Shown piece after piece: positions 25,020 to 33,103 of a stretch of DNA of 49,976 nucleotides; within the stretch, counting starts at the first letter, position 1; each line of letters opens with the position of its first letter. Source of the stretch: SKNW01 sp050485865 (GTDB lineage Bacteria > Gemmatimonadota > Gemmatimonadetes > Longimicrobiales > Gaopeijiaceae); contig JBJHCE010000007.1 in the NCBI GenBank assembly GCA_050485865.1, positions 1-49,976 on the forward strand, given 5' to 3'. Made by a program: the position numbers and the translations under genes. The notes beneath the pieces are model-generated. The model had not been told where the DNA came from and searched no databases. It was given only the letters and a program-made list of their open reading frames with translations.

Positions 25020-26312
25020 TCAGCCTCCACGCCGCACCCTCCGGCGCCACTCCTCGAGAATCCGCTCGTGGTACTCGGGCGCCACCTCGGGGCGGGCGTA
25101 GCGGTCGAGGGTGTCGCGGGGGATCGCCCGGGGGTCGACCTCGAGGGCCTCGAAGGCTCTCCTCCAGCGGGGCTCGAGGCGGTCCATCCCCAGCACCGAA
25201 CCGTCGCCCCAGACATCGGGGTCCGCCTTCCGGAGCTGCGCCTCGGGGGAGAGGAGGAAGTTCGCCACCACCATGGCCCCGGCGGGATTCCGGGCATTGG
25301 CGGGGATCCCCACGTAGTGCGCGTTCGCGATCGTGGCATCGCGGAGCACCGTGGCCCGGGCCGTGGGGGGGAGGATCCCCTGGCGGACCTTCGTCACCAC
25401 CTCGTTCTCGTTGTTCGAGAAGGAGAAGTCCACCTCGCGGTTCGCGAAGAGGCGGTGAAGCTCCGCCACCCCCGCCGGGTAGGCACGCCCCTCGCGCCAG
25501 AAGTGGGGGGTGTGCTCCTCGAGCCAGCGCCAGACCCGCTCGCCCCCCTCGGCGAAGGCCTCCTCGTCGAACCCCCCTTCGAAGGGCTCGTGCCCCCCGG
25601 ACAGGGCGTACATGAGGCCTTTCAGGAACGTGACCCCGGCAAAGGACTGGTCGTGGGTGAAGCGCCCCGGGTTCGCCCGGATCCAGGCGCCGAGCTCCTC
25701 TACCGTCCGGGGGGGCTCGGGCGTGCGGGTCTCGTCGTAGATCATGGCGAACTGGACCCGCCCCCAGGGGGATTCCCACCCGTCGACGGGGCGCTCGAAG
25801 TCGAGGAGGATCGTGGCCGAGGTCGAGTCCACGTACGCCGCGTTCGGGATCCGGTGCGCCCACGGCCCCTGGAGGAGCTCCTCCTCGCGGAGCTGGTGGA
25901 AGGTCTCGCCGTTGATCCAGACGAGGTCGGCGAAACCCCGGGCCCCGGCCTCCCGCTCCACCACGAGCTGGTTCACGATCTCGGGGCCCTGGGCGTCCAC
26001 CGCCCGGAGGCGGATCCCGTAGCGCTCCCGGAGGCGCGGGGCCACCCACTCCTCCACGTACGCGTTGATGGACGGGTCGCCCCGCCACTTCCGCCAGGTC
26101 ACCTCGGTGCCCCGGGCCGCCTCGACGACCTCCTCCCAGGGGAGGAGCGCCAGGGCTCCGGCGTCCCCTCCGGCAGGCGGGCGAGGGGCGTCGCCACTGC
26201 CGGTGCATCCGGCGGCGAGTCCGGAGGCGAGGAGGGCCGAGAGGGCCACCCCCCGGGCCCGGCGGCGAAGGCGCCCGAGGGGGCGGGCGCGTGGCATCCC
26301 CGAAAACGACAT
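25020..26312 (-). CDS. ABC transporter substrate-binding lipoprotein (YnjB-like)
   Basis: 430 aa. ATG 26312 shares a base with the TonB receptor stop (TGATG). Lipoprotein signal GVALSALLASGLAAGC. Family 1-type binding-protein features: VTWRKWRGDPSINAYVEEWV, GFADLVWINGETFHQLREEE, SPWGRVQFAMIYDETRTPEP, FSNNENEVVTKVRQG, and ANARNPAGAMVVANFLLSPE. The WINGE-x-F segment and overall layout are YnjB-like. Its permeases and ATPase lie downstream beyond the convergent beta-helix gene. Substrate unknown; the co-transcribed TonB receptor suggests something too large or scarce for porins. Confidence 0.85.
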   Translation of the reverse strand: MSFSGMPRARPLGRLRRRARGVALSALLASGLAAGCTGSGDAPRPPAGGDAGALALLPWEEVVEAARGTEVTWRKWRGDPSINAYVEEWVAPRLRERYGIRLRAVDAQGPEIVNQLVVEREAGARGFADLVWINGETFHQLREEELLQGPWAHRIPNAAYVDSTSATILLDFERPVDGWESPWGRVQFAMIYDETRTPEPPRTVEELGAWIRANPGRFTHDQSFAGVTFLKGLMYALSGGHEPFEGGFDEEAFAEGGERVWRWLEEHTPHFWREGRAYPAGVAELHRLFANREVDFSFSNNENEVVTKVRQGILPPTARATVLRDATIANAHYVGIPANARNPAGAMVVANFLLSPEAQLRKADPDVWGDGSVLGMDRLEPRWRRAFEALEVDPRAIPRDTLDRYARPEVAPEYHERILEEWRRRVRRGG

Positions 26313-29245
26313 CAGAAGTGCCACCGGGCGGAGAGCTGGAACTGCCTCGGGGGGGCCGCGGTGGTGAAGACCACCGGGTCGCCGGGGCGTCCGACCTGGG
26401 TGCGGGGGCCGCCGCCGGGGATCCCGTTCGCGAAGCCGGTCTTGAGCGACGAGTTCAGCGCGTTGAAGACCTCGGCGCGGAACTCGAGGGTGCCGGTGGC
26501 GAGGGGGAGGCCCCAGGTGGCGCTTCCGTCCAGCCGGAAGGCGTTCGGGAGGCGCTCGGCGTTTCGGGGCACGCCGGGGAAGCGGTCGTGGTTTCCGAGA
26601 AAGCCGTTTCCGAAGATCGCGCCCGCGCCGTCCAGGTCGCGGAAGAAGGCCACCCGGTTCATCGGGGCGCCGGTCTGGAAGTCGGCGACGGCGCCCAGGG
26701 TGAGGCGGGCGCGGCGGGGGCGTTCGGGGGATGCGGATGCGGGGGATGCAGGGGCGGCAGACCGGCCCCGGGGGCTCCAGAGGGCGCGGAGGGTCAGGTG
26801 GTGGCGGCGGTCGTTCACCGCCGGGGCCCATTCGGCGGCGAAATCGTTTCCTCGCGTGGCGTGGAAGTTGATGTCCTCGGTGTCGTTTTCGGTGCGGGAC
26901 CAGGTCCAGTTCCCCTCCAGGAGAAGGCCCAGGGCCGGGGCACGGCGAAGGGTCGTGTGGAGCGCCAGGTGGCGGGCGCGGCCCCCGGAGTCGGTGGTGG
27001 TGAGGCGGCGGTATCCGGTGGCGGTGGGGTCCATGGGGCGGAAGGGGTCGCCGGCCTCGGGGGGGCGGTTCACGGTGTCGGCGGCGGTGCGGGGGCGTTC
27101 GAGGGGGTTCAGGTCCCAGGAGCGGGGGAGGTTCCGGCTCTCGATCCAGAGGGCGTCGACGGAGAGGCCCCAGTGCTCGGCGAGTTCGCGGCCCCACCCG
27201 ACGGTGGCCTGGCGGGAGTAGGGCTGCTCGAGGCCCCGGGCGAACATGCGGCGGACTTCGCGGGGGGGGAGCTCGCCCTCCAGCGCGGCGATCTCGGCGG
27301 CGCTCGGCCCCTCGCCGAAGGCGGGCGGGGGGAAGGAGGCGCCCTCGAAGGTCACGACGGCGTTTCCGTGGGGGCCGAACTGGACGGCGTCGGAGTAGAC
27401 GGCGTAAGGGAACTTCCCCGTGTGGATTCCCCACCCGGCGCGGATCGAGCTCCGGGAGTCGGGGAGCCAGTTGAGCGAAACCCGGGGCTGGATATTTCCC
27501 AGATCCGGGGTGCTTTCCCCCCGCGAGGTGATGTCGTCGTAGTCCCAGCGGAGCCCGGCGAGAATCGTCAGGTCGGCCCGGGGGCGCCACCGGTTCTCGA
27601 CGAAGGCGCCCACGAGGGTCTGCCCCAGGTTCACCTGCTGGGGGCGGGCGTCGATGGAGTAGCGAAGGACCCGGACGTCGGCCGGGATGTCGGCAATGGA
27701 GACGAAGGGGCCCGACGCGTGGATGTTCCCCTCGTTCACCACGGTGTAGGCGCCCCGGGGGTTCGTGTTCGCCCCCAGGAGGCGGAAGCGCGAGTGGACG
27801 AGGTCGGCGCCGGTCCGAAGGGTGTGGTTCGCCCCCACGCGGAGCTCGAAGACGTTCCGGAGCTGGAGCTGCCGCTCGGACTCGTCGAAGATGAAGTTGG
27901 ACGAGCCCACCACCGCCTCGACGGTGGTGAGGTCCGGGGCCACGATGGTGACCTGAGGGGTGTCCAGGTCGCTCTCCGAGGGGGGGAAGTCCCAGCGAAA
28001 GGTACCGAACTGGAGGGAAAACTCGTTCGCGGCGTTCCCCTCGCGGAGGCTCGAGCGGTGGGTGAGGCTCGCCAGGGTGCCGCGGCGCACGGTGGTGATG
28101 TCGGCCTCGGGCACGATGACCCCGCCCCCCTGGCCCACCCGTTCCACTCCGCTCAGGGCGATGCGGAGGGTGGTGGTCTGGCTCGGGGTCCAGCCGTGGT
28201 CCAGGCGGAGGAACCCCTTGGTGGTGGACCGGAGCTCGGTGCCGAGGAACCGGGTCTGCGCGGTCGAGCCGATCCGGTCCTCGCGTTCGTCGGAGAGCTC
28301 GAGGGCGGCGAAGACGAAGGTCCGGTCGGTGGCGAGGGGCCCCCCGATTCCGCCCCCGAACTGGAGGCGGCGGAAGCCGTCGGGGTCGATCCCTGCCGGG
28401 GTGAACCTGGGCGAGGCGTCGAGGGGGGTGCCGGGGCGGCCGGTGACGAAGAGCTCGCCCGTCCACGCTTCCCCACCCGAGCGGGTCTCGAAGTTCACGA
28501 CCCCGTTCGTGGTGGGACCGAGGCCGGGGCGGTAGGTGGCGGCGTGGACCTGGAGCCGGCGGAGCGCGGCCAGGGGAAGGTGCACCCGGGGGCCCCCCAG
28601 GAAGCCCTCGTTGTTGTCGAGGCCGTCGATGGTGTAGCGGGTGTAGAGGGCGTTGTCCCCCCCGATGGTGAGGGGTGGGGCGTCGCCGAAGAAGGCGGTG
28701 GCCTGGGCGACCCCGGGCACGTTGAAGGCAAGCGCCAGGGGGTTTCGGGCGTCGGCGGGAAGGTAGGCGAGCTCGGCCTCTTCCACCGCGCCCCCCCGCT
28801 CTGCATCCTCCGCGTTCAGGAGGGGGCGCTCCCGGCCCCGCACCACGGTGACGGCGTCGAGGCGGAAGAGGGGCTGAAGCGTCACTCCCACGTCGCGCCG
28901 GGCCCCCGGGGCGAGGGCGCCCACGGGGATCTCCGCGGGAACGTGCCCCGCCAGGGTCACGACGAGGCGCCCCTCGGTGCCGGCCGCGACGGCGAGGGAG
29001 AAGCGCCCCCGGGGGTCGGTGGTGGTCTCCGCGGAGCCGGGTTCGAAGCGGACCCGGGCCCCCACGAGGGGAGCGCCGGCCTGGCTTCGGACCACGCCTT
29101 CGATCCGGGCGTCACGGGGCGGGGCGCTCGACGCCGCAGCCTCGGCGGCCAGGCCGGGAACGAGGGCGAGGGCGAGGACGAGGACGAGGGCGTACGCGGC
29201 GTCCGCGAGGGTGCGCGGGACGAGGGGGTTCCGGGGATTCGGCAT
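26312..29245 (-). CDS. TonB-dependent outer-membrane receptor with CarboxypepD_reg-like domain
   Basis: 977 aa from ATG 29245. Signal helix AAYALVLVLALALVPGLAAE. Residues ~47-135 are a carboxypeptidase-regulatory-like beta domain (ARIEGVVRSQAGAPLVGARV; TTDPRGRFSLAVA). A plug follows (LPADARNPLALAFNVPGVAQ; DNALYTRYTIDGLDNNEGFL), then a large beta-barrel with alternating aromatic strands, ending PPRQFQLSARWHF with the terminal Phe typical of BAM substrates. It resembles Oar-type receptors. The binding-protein gene follows with overlapping ends, so receptor and ABC importer probably take up one substrate. Only 44 bp separate it from the divergent kinase gene. Confidence 0.92.
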   Translation of the reverse strand: MPNPRNPLVPRTLADAAYALVLVLALALVPGLAAEAAASSAPPRDARIEGVVRSQAGAPLVGARVRFEPGSAETTTDPRGRFSLAVAAGTEGRLVVTLAGHVPAEIPVGALAPGARRDVGVTLQPLFRLDAVTVVRGRERPLLNAEDAERGGAVEEAELAYLPADARNPLALAFNVPGVAQATAFFGDAPPLTIGGDNALYTRYTIDGLDNNEGFLGGPRVHLPLAALRRLQVHAATYRPGLGPTTNGVVNFETRSGGEAWTGELFVTGRPGTPLDASPRFTPAGIDPDGFRRLQFGGGIGGPLATDRTFVFAALELSDEREDRIGSTAQTRFLGTELRSTTKGFLRLDHGWTPSQTTTLRIALSGVERVGQGGGVIVPEADITTVRRGTLASLTHRSSLREGNAANEFSLQFGTFRWDFPPSESDLDTPQVTIVAPDLTTVEAVVGSSNFIFDESERQLQLRNVFELRVGANHTLRTGADLVHSRFRLLGANTNPRGAYTVVNEGNIHASGPFVSIADIPADVRVLRYSIDARPQQVNLGQTLVGAFVENRWRPRADLTILAGLRWDYDDITSRGESTPDLGNIQPRVSLNWLPDSRSSIRAGWGIHTGKFPYAVYSDAVQFGPHGNAVVTFEGASFPPPAFGEGPSAAEIAALEGELPPREVRRMFARGLEQPYSRQATVGWGRELAEHWGLSVDALWIESRNLPRSWDLNPLERPRTAADTVNRPPEAGDPFRPMDPTATGYRRLTTTDSGGRARHLALHTTLRRAPALGLLLEGNWTWSRTENDTEDINFHATRGNDFAAEWAPAVNDRRHHLTLRALWSPRGRSAAPASPASASPERPRRARLTLGAVADFQTGAPMNRVAFFRDLDGAGAIFGNGFLGNHDRFPGVPRNAERLPNAFRLDGSATWGLPLATGTLEFRAEVFNALNSSLKTGFANGIPGGGPRTQVGRPGDPVVFTTAAPPRQFQLSARWHF

Positions 29246-29289
29246 GGCGCGAATTGACCGCAGGGGGTTGGGGGATGCAAGGTGCCCGG

Positions 29290-30513
29290 ATGACCAGACC
29301 CTTTGACGCTTCCGGCCTTGCCATCGGGCTCGACGTGGGCACCTCCTCGGTGAAGGCGGCGGCCTTCGGGCCCTCGGGTAACCGCGAAGCCGCCGTCCGG
29401 GTTCCCATGCCCCGACTGGAAGCGCACCGGGGGGTGTGGGTACAGGACCCGGAAGCGGTGGCGGCGCGGGCCGAGGAGGCGCTCGCAGCCCTCGTGGCGC
29501 ACCTCCCCGCGCGCCTCCACGAACGCCTCCCCGGGTCGCCCCACGCCGCCGGGCGCGTGGCCCTCGCCACCCAGCGCGACACCCTCCTCCTGGTGGACGC
29601 GGCGGCCGGACCGGTTCCCGTGCCCCGATCCCCCCTCCTTTCCTGGCGGGAGCGGCGCCACCTGGAGGACCCTGAGCTCCGGGCGAGGCTCCTGGGAGGG
29701 GCGTCCGTCCCTGCCGGCGCGCGCCTCCTTTCCCTCGAGCGCTGGCTCCTCGAGCGGTGGAGCGGCGGGATCCCGGTGCCCGGGCTCCTGGGTGCGCCGG
29801 TCCGATGGGCGGGCGGGGACAAGAACTGCGAGTACCTGGCGGCGGGCGCGAGACCGGACCGGCCGGCGCTCGCGGTGGTCTCCCTCGGCTCGGCGATCGG
29901 GCTGGGGGTGGCGGTGCCGGGCACCGATCCCCCCCCGGTGGGGGCCGGAGCCGGAGTGGTGGTGAGCCCCATGGCGGGCGGACCGCCCGGGTGGAACGTC
30001 GAGACCGGAATCCTCTCCGGGGTGCAGGGGATGGGGGATGCGGCGGCGCTGGCCGGAGTCCCGGCCTGGTCGGGGCCGCTACCGCCCGTCGAGGCTGCCG
30101 GGGGTCTCGTCGTGGTCCCCCATTTCGGGGGTGCGCTGGACGACCCGGCCGCCCGTCCGCGGCTCGAGGAGATCGGCCCGGGACTGGAAGGCGTCTCCGC
30201 GGAGACGCGCTCCGCTTCACCTGCTTGCGCTCCCGCCGCTCCCGCTGCCGGCCTCGCCGGGGCGGGACCCCACACGCCGGCGCGGGTGGCCGCGGGGTGG
30301 GCCCGGGGGGTGGTCCGGGAGCTCCGCCGCCTCCTTCCCGGGGTGGAGGCGGCTGGCGGGACCCCGGTGGAGCGGCTGGTCCTCGTGGGGGGTGGTGCCT
30401 CCGATCCCGGGTGGGAGGACTACTTCCGGGAGGGGTGGGGGCTCCCCGTCAGCCGCGTGGACGATCCCTGGATCGGGTGCCGGGGGGCGGTGGAGGCGAC
30501 GGGGGGCGGGTGA
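29290..30513 (+). CDS. Short FGGY-type carbohydrate kinase
   Basis: 407 aa from ATG 29290 (AAGGTG upstream); earlier in-frame starts at 29254 and 29275 would run almost into the divergent gene. ATP-dependent sugar/polyol kinase fold: phosphate-1 loop GLDVGTSSVKAAAF, GVWVQDPEAV, VALATQRDTLLLVD, a second-domain ALAVVSLGSAIGLGV and the adenosine site VERLVLVGGGASDPGWEDYF. FGGY kinases usually have about 480-550 residues, so it is short, and residues ~307-330 (ETRSASPACAPAAPAAG) are an Ala/Pro insertion encoded by a DNA repeat (see 30166-30243). Substrate unknown; proximity to the importer hints at a sugar-like substrate. Confidence 0.75.
   Translation: MTRPFDASGLAIGLDVGTSSVKAAAFGPSGNREAAVRVPMPRLEAHRGVWVQDPEAVAARAEEALAALVAHLPARLHERLPGSPHAAGRVALATQRDTLLLVDAAAGPVPVPRSPLLSWRERRHLEDPELRARLLGGASVPAGARLLSLERWLLERWSGGIPVPGLLGAPVRWAGGDKNCEYLAAGARPDRPALAVVSLGSAIGLGVAVPGTDPPPVGAGAGVVVSPMAGGPPGWNVETGILSGVQGMGDAAALAGVPAWSGPLPPVEAAGGLVVVPHFGGALDDPAARPRLEEIGPGLEGVSAETRSASPACAPAAPAAGLAGAGPHTPARVAAGWARGVVRELRRLLPGVEAAGGTPVERLVLVGGGASDPGWEDYFREGWGLPVSRVDDPWIGCRGAVEATGGG
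30166..30243. repeat. ~78-bp repeat within the FGGY kinase gene (partner at 32043-32120)
   Basis: Aligns without gaps to the non-coding stretch 32043-32120, best in CGTCTCCGCGGAGACGCGCT. The centre GTCTCCGCGGAGAC is a perfect 14-bp palindrome here. In the kinase it encodes EEIGPGLEGVSAETRSASPA, which looks inserted into the family core. Confidence 0.6.
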
Positions 30514-30540
30514 GGGGGACGGTCAAGGCTACCGTCCCCC
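30514..30540. terminator. Hairpin between convergent genes
   Basis: GGGGGACGGT (30514-30523), 7-nt loop, ACCGTCCCCC (30531-30540). A perfect 10-bp GC stem just after the kinase stop and overlapping the last codons of the convergent gene. It has no T tract, so termination may be weak or factor-dependent. Confidence 0.55.
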
Positions 30541-31074
30541 GGGGCCCCGAATCAGGAGATTGAAGGTGCTTACCAGTCGGACAAACCGAGGGACCGGATT
30601 CCCATCCACGTCACGATCTACCCGGACGGTGGCGTGGGAGACCGCGTACCGCACTTCCGAGCCGACCCGCTCCGATGACGAAGGCCACTCCACGAGGAGG
30701 GTCACCCCCGAAGCATCGGACGAGACACGTCGGGTCATTACCGGTGTGGATCTGCCGGGGAGGCCGGGCAGGAAACGACACTCGCGCTGATCGCACGCGA
30801 AGACCGCGCGGGGGTCTCGCTCCTCACGGGAGGCATGCACCAGCCCCAGGGACGGATTCAGGTGAAAGCCGGGCCCTTCGCCTGCGCGGATCTCGAACGG
30901 GGCGGCGATCCAGAGCGTGGGGAGACGTCCCTCGGCTTCGAGCAAGGCAACGGCCGCGGCCGCGGCCTCTCGCTCCCAGTTCGCAGTTGCGGAGTCGCCC
31001 GTCTGGGCATTGAGGGAGCTGGCCATCGAAACCAGCACGCCGACGGTGATTGCCGGAAGCAGGACACGGTTCAT
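30529..31074 (-). CDS. Secreted protein of unknown function
   Basis: 181 aa from ATG 31074, with GAGAGG six bases upstream (a start at 31089 is possible). Signal peptide VLLPAITVGVLVSMASSLNA. Mature part: ATANWEREAAAAAVALLEAE, PTLWIAAPFEIRAGEGPGFH, two Cys in FACDQRECRF, then GVTLLVEWPSSSERVGSEVR and VRVDRDVDGNPVPRF ending in a strand. No family recognised. It follows the metzincin-like gene by 52 bp and is probably co-transcribed from the GA-tract leader at 31810. Confidence 0.65.
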   Translation of the reverse strand: MNRVLLPAITVGVLVSMASSLNAQTGDSATANWEREAAAAAVALLEAEGRLPTLWIAAPFEIRAGEGPGFHLNPSLGLVHASREERDPRAVFACDQRECRFLPGLPGRSTPVMTRRVSSDASGVTLLVEWPSSSERVGSEVRYAVSHATVRVDRDVDGNPVPRFVRLVSTFNLLIRGPGGR

Positions 31075-31126
31075 ATTGCCTCTCCTCATGTTGCCGCGCC
31101 AAGCACGCGCCGCACCCTGACCATGG

Positions 31127-31672
31127 TCAGGCCGGGAGGCCTGCCGTACCGCGACCAAAACACACGGAGGAAATCCATTCTTGAAAGTTCTCCTCCGCAT
31201 CCTCCCCAGGCCCACCGATGTCCTCGTGATAAAAGCCGATAAGGTGGAAGCCTTCATGGAGGATCAAGTCCCTGTGGTAATCGGAGAAACCCAACTGGAA
31301 GTGTTGAGAATTGAAGATGACCCAGTCACCTTGTTCCGGGTCGCCTCCAACCGGCGCGGCGCCGCCGATGTTAGGGGGAAAATCTGTCGTGAAGTGCAGG
31401 GTTGCAAACTCGATGGCCGCGAGGGCGTCAAAGCACAGGTAGTGTGCGTTCGGGTCGAGTTGGCTCTCAAGGTCGCTGATCCATTGGCTCGCGACGTTCC
31501 CGTCCACGAGGGAGCAGTTCTGGATCGCCTCCCACGGGCAACTGCCTCCCGAATGTAGCGCTACCGGGGGAGCCATCGGAACCGGCTGGGTTGGATGCGT
31601 TGGCAGGTCCGAGGCGCACGCGGCCAATGCCACCGCGGTAAGCGCAGGCGCAACCCATCGCCCTACCGGCAT
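31127..31672 (-). CDS. Metzincin-like zinc protease lipoprotein
   Basis: 181 aa. ATG 31672 has GGGAGGAG immediately upstream. Signal VAPALTAVALAAC with lipobox. Residues 139-149 are HEGFHLIGFYH, an exact HExxHxxGxxH metzincin zinc-binding motif, preceded by an amphipathic helix. Cys45, Cys53, Cys80 and Cys171 could form disulfides. No other protease family feature was identified; at 181 aa it is smaller than most metzincins, so it is either a minimal protease or a fold with a zinc site. First gene of the operon downstream of the GA tract. Confidence 0.7.
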   Translation of the reverse strand: MPVGRWVAPALTAVALAACASDLPTHPTQPVPMAPPVALHSGGSCPWEAIQNCSLVDGNVASQWISDLESQLDPNAHYLCFDALAAIEFATLHFTTDFPPNIGGAAPVGGDPEQGDWVIFNSQHFQLGFSDYHRDLILHEGFHLIGFYHEDIGGPGEDAEENFQEWISSVCFGRGTAGLPA

Positions 31673-31809
31673 CGCTCCTCCCTGGATCCTTACGTTGACC
31701 GCAACCGGCGGCGTCGGGCACCGCGCCCGAGGACGTGCGGCCTGAGTCAACCCGGTCTCGCTCGCCCCCCCGAGCCGATCTACGGGACGGGGAGGCCCAT
31801 TCCCTGCAG

Positions 31810-31840
31810 TCTCTCTCTCTCTCTCTCTCTCTCCTGTCAA
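31810..31840 (-). promoter_or_regulatory. TTGACA followed by a (GA)12 tract: candidate slippage-sensitive promoter
   Basis: On the minus strand GGACTTGACAG runs straight into 12 GA units (31833-31810). TTGACA is a perfect -35 hexamer. The tract occupies the place of the -35/-10 spacer and beyond; no good -10 is seen after it at this length. It lies 138 bp before the metzincin-like start codon. A related element with eight units is at 36793-36814. Confidence 0.5.
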
Positions 31841-32042
31841 GTCCTCCGAAGTCCGGAAGCCTTGAGGGGCCGTCACGGGAGTTCGCGGTACCGGGTCGAA
31901 ACCGGATCCGTAGCGGTGCGACCACCCGATCCGAGACCGCCCCCCCCCACGCCTTCGGGTCGCCCGACACCCCGGACCCCCGGGGCCCGGTCCTCGACTC
32001 CCTTGCCCGGGCCGTCGCCACCCGGACACCCGTCCTCGGCTT

Positions 32043-32120
32043 GAGGAGGTCGGGCCGCAGCCCCGAAACGTCTCCGCGGAGCCGCGCTCCACTTCGCCCG
32101 CTTCCATCTCCGCCACGGCC
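32043..32120. repeat. Non-coding partner of the repeat in the FGGY kinase gene
   Basis: Gapless alignment with 30166-30243; shares GAGGAG at the edge and CGTCTCCGCGGAG in the middle. Confidence 0.55.
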
Positions 32121-32251
32121 GCCCCCTCTCGCTCCCGGTCCGCGTTAGGCGGCGATCTGTCTTCCCTTGCTTGCCTTGTGCGGGCCTTTGTCGCCTTCCT
32201 GACGTCGACGGGGCTCTTGCGCCGTACATTGTCCTCAAAGGGGCGAGCCGA

Positions 32252-33085
32252 ATGATGTCAGGTGTGCTGCGGGCCCGGGCCCCTGCCGTGCTGCTCTCCA
32301 TGGGTCTAGCCGCCTGTGCGGCGGATCCCGGTGAGGCGACAGTTGCCGAGATCACCGTGGTCGGCGAGGTCGTCCTTCGCGCGTCCGGAGATCCGAGGTT
32401 CATCGAGATTTCCGAGCAGGAAGCCTTGACCCAGCCGCCGTCGCTCTGGGGGGATGGGGATCGGTGGGCGGCGATCGACCCCCGGGCCCGGTCGGTCCTC
32501 CTGTCCTGGCACGGCGACGGAGCGCCTCGGCGGCTGGGACGGGCGGGGCAGGGCCCGGGGGACTTCCAGCGGCCGTCATCCCTGGTGGTCCAGGGCTCGG
32601 AGGTGTGGATCTCCGACCCGGCGCGGGGGAGCGTTTCGGTCTGGGATGCGGAGGAGGGGGCGCTCGTCGAGGATCGGCGCACCCCCGAGGGGCTCGATGC
32701 GTTCAGATCCTTCGCCCTTCTCGAATCCGGTCGGATCGTCTTTCCGACTCCGCCGTCGGATTCGATCCTTCTGAGGCTCGAAGACCGTGCGGAACTCCCA
32801 GGATGGCCCAGGCGACGGAGCGTGCATTCGGCTCCGATCGGTGTGGATTTCGTAGCCTCCGGCACGGGGTTGCTGGTCGGGCTGAACAACCAGGACGGGG
32901 AGCTCCTCGTCGGGGATGCCTCAGGAGTGTTCTCATACGCCCTGGCTCTGCCGGACGAGGTGGTGCGCCCGACCCTCGATCTGCTCGCCCTCGGTGTCGA
33001 GGTCCATCAGCTCTCGGCGATCGTGCGCTCCGGCGCATGCTTCCTCGTGGGATCGACCGCCGGGATCCAGGAGCTCTGCGCGTAG
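32252..33085 (+). CDS. Six-bladed beta-propeller lipoprotein, short
   Basis: 277 aa from ATG 32252; ATG 32255 also possible, RBS weak. Signal APAVLLSMGLAAC with lipobox. Hallmark RAGQGPGDF is present with Asp in place of Glu. At 277 residues it is about 100 shorter than its relatives. It ends SGACFLVGSTAGIQELCA with two Cys and lacks the usual final blade, so it may be a reduced propeller. Convergent with the propeller gene 33104-34252, 18 bp between stops. Function unknown. Confidence 0.75.
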   Translation: MMSGVLRARAPAVLLSMGLAACAADPGEATVAEITVVGEVVLRASGDPRFIEISEQEALTQPPSLWGDGDRWAAIDPRARSVLLSWHGDGAPRRLGRAGQGPGDFQRPSSLVVQGSEVWISDPARGSVSVWDAEEGALVEDRRTPEGLDAFRSFALLESGRIVFPTPPSDSILLRLEDRAELPGWPRRRSVHSAPIGVDFVASGTGLLVGLNNQDGELLVGDASGVFSYALALPDEVVRPTLDLLALGVEVHQLSAIVRSGACFLVGSTAGIQELCA

Positions 33086-33103
33086 CTTCGCCCGCGCGCC
33101 CAT

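Larger units (their letters stand above)
31673..32251. other. 579-bp divergent regulatory region with repeats
   Basis: Between the metzincin-like gene (minus) and a beta-propeller gene (plus). It holds the TTGACA/GA-tract element (31810-31840), a block 31939-31988 that resembles 36846-36893, and the partner (32043-32120) of the repeat inside the FGGY kinase. No coding frame is convincing. Confidence 0.6.

Noticed and set aside
26291..29257. 988-codon open frame on the plus strand
   Set aside because: Antisense shadow of the TonB receptor gene, with no domain or signal.
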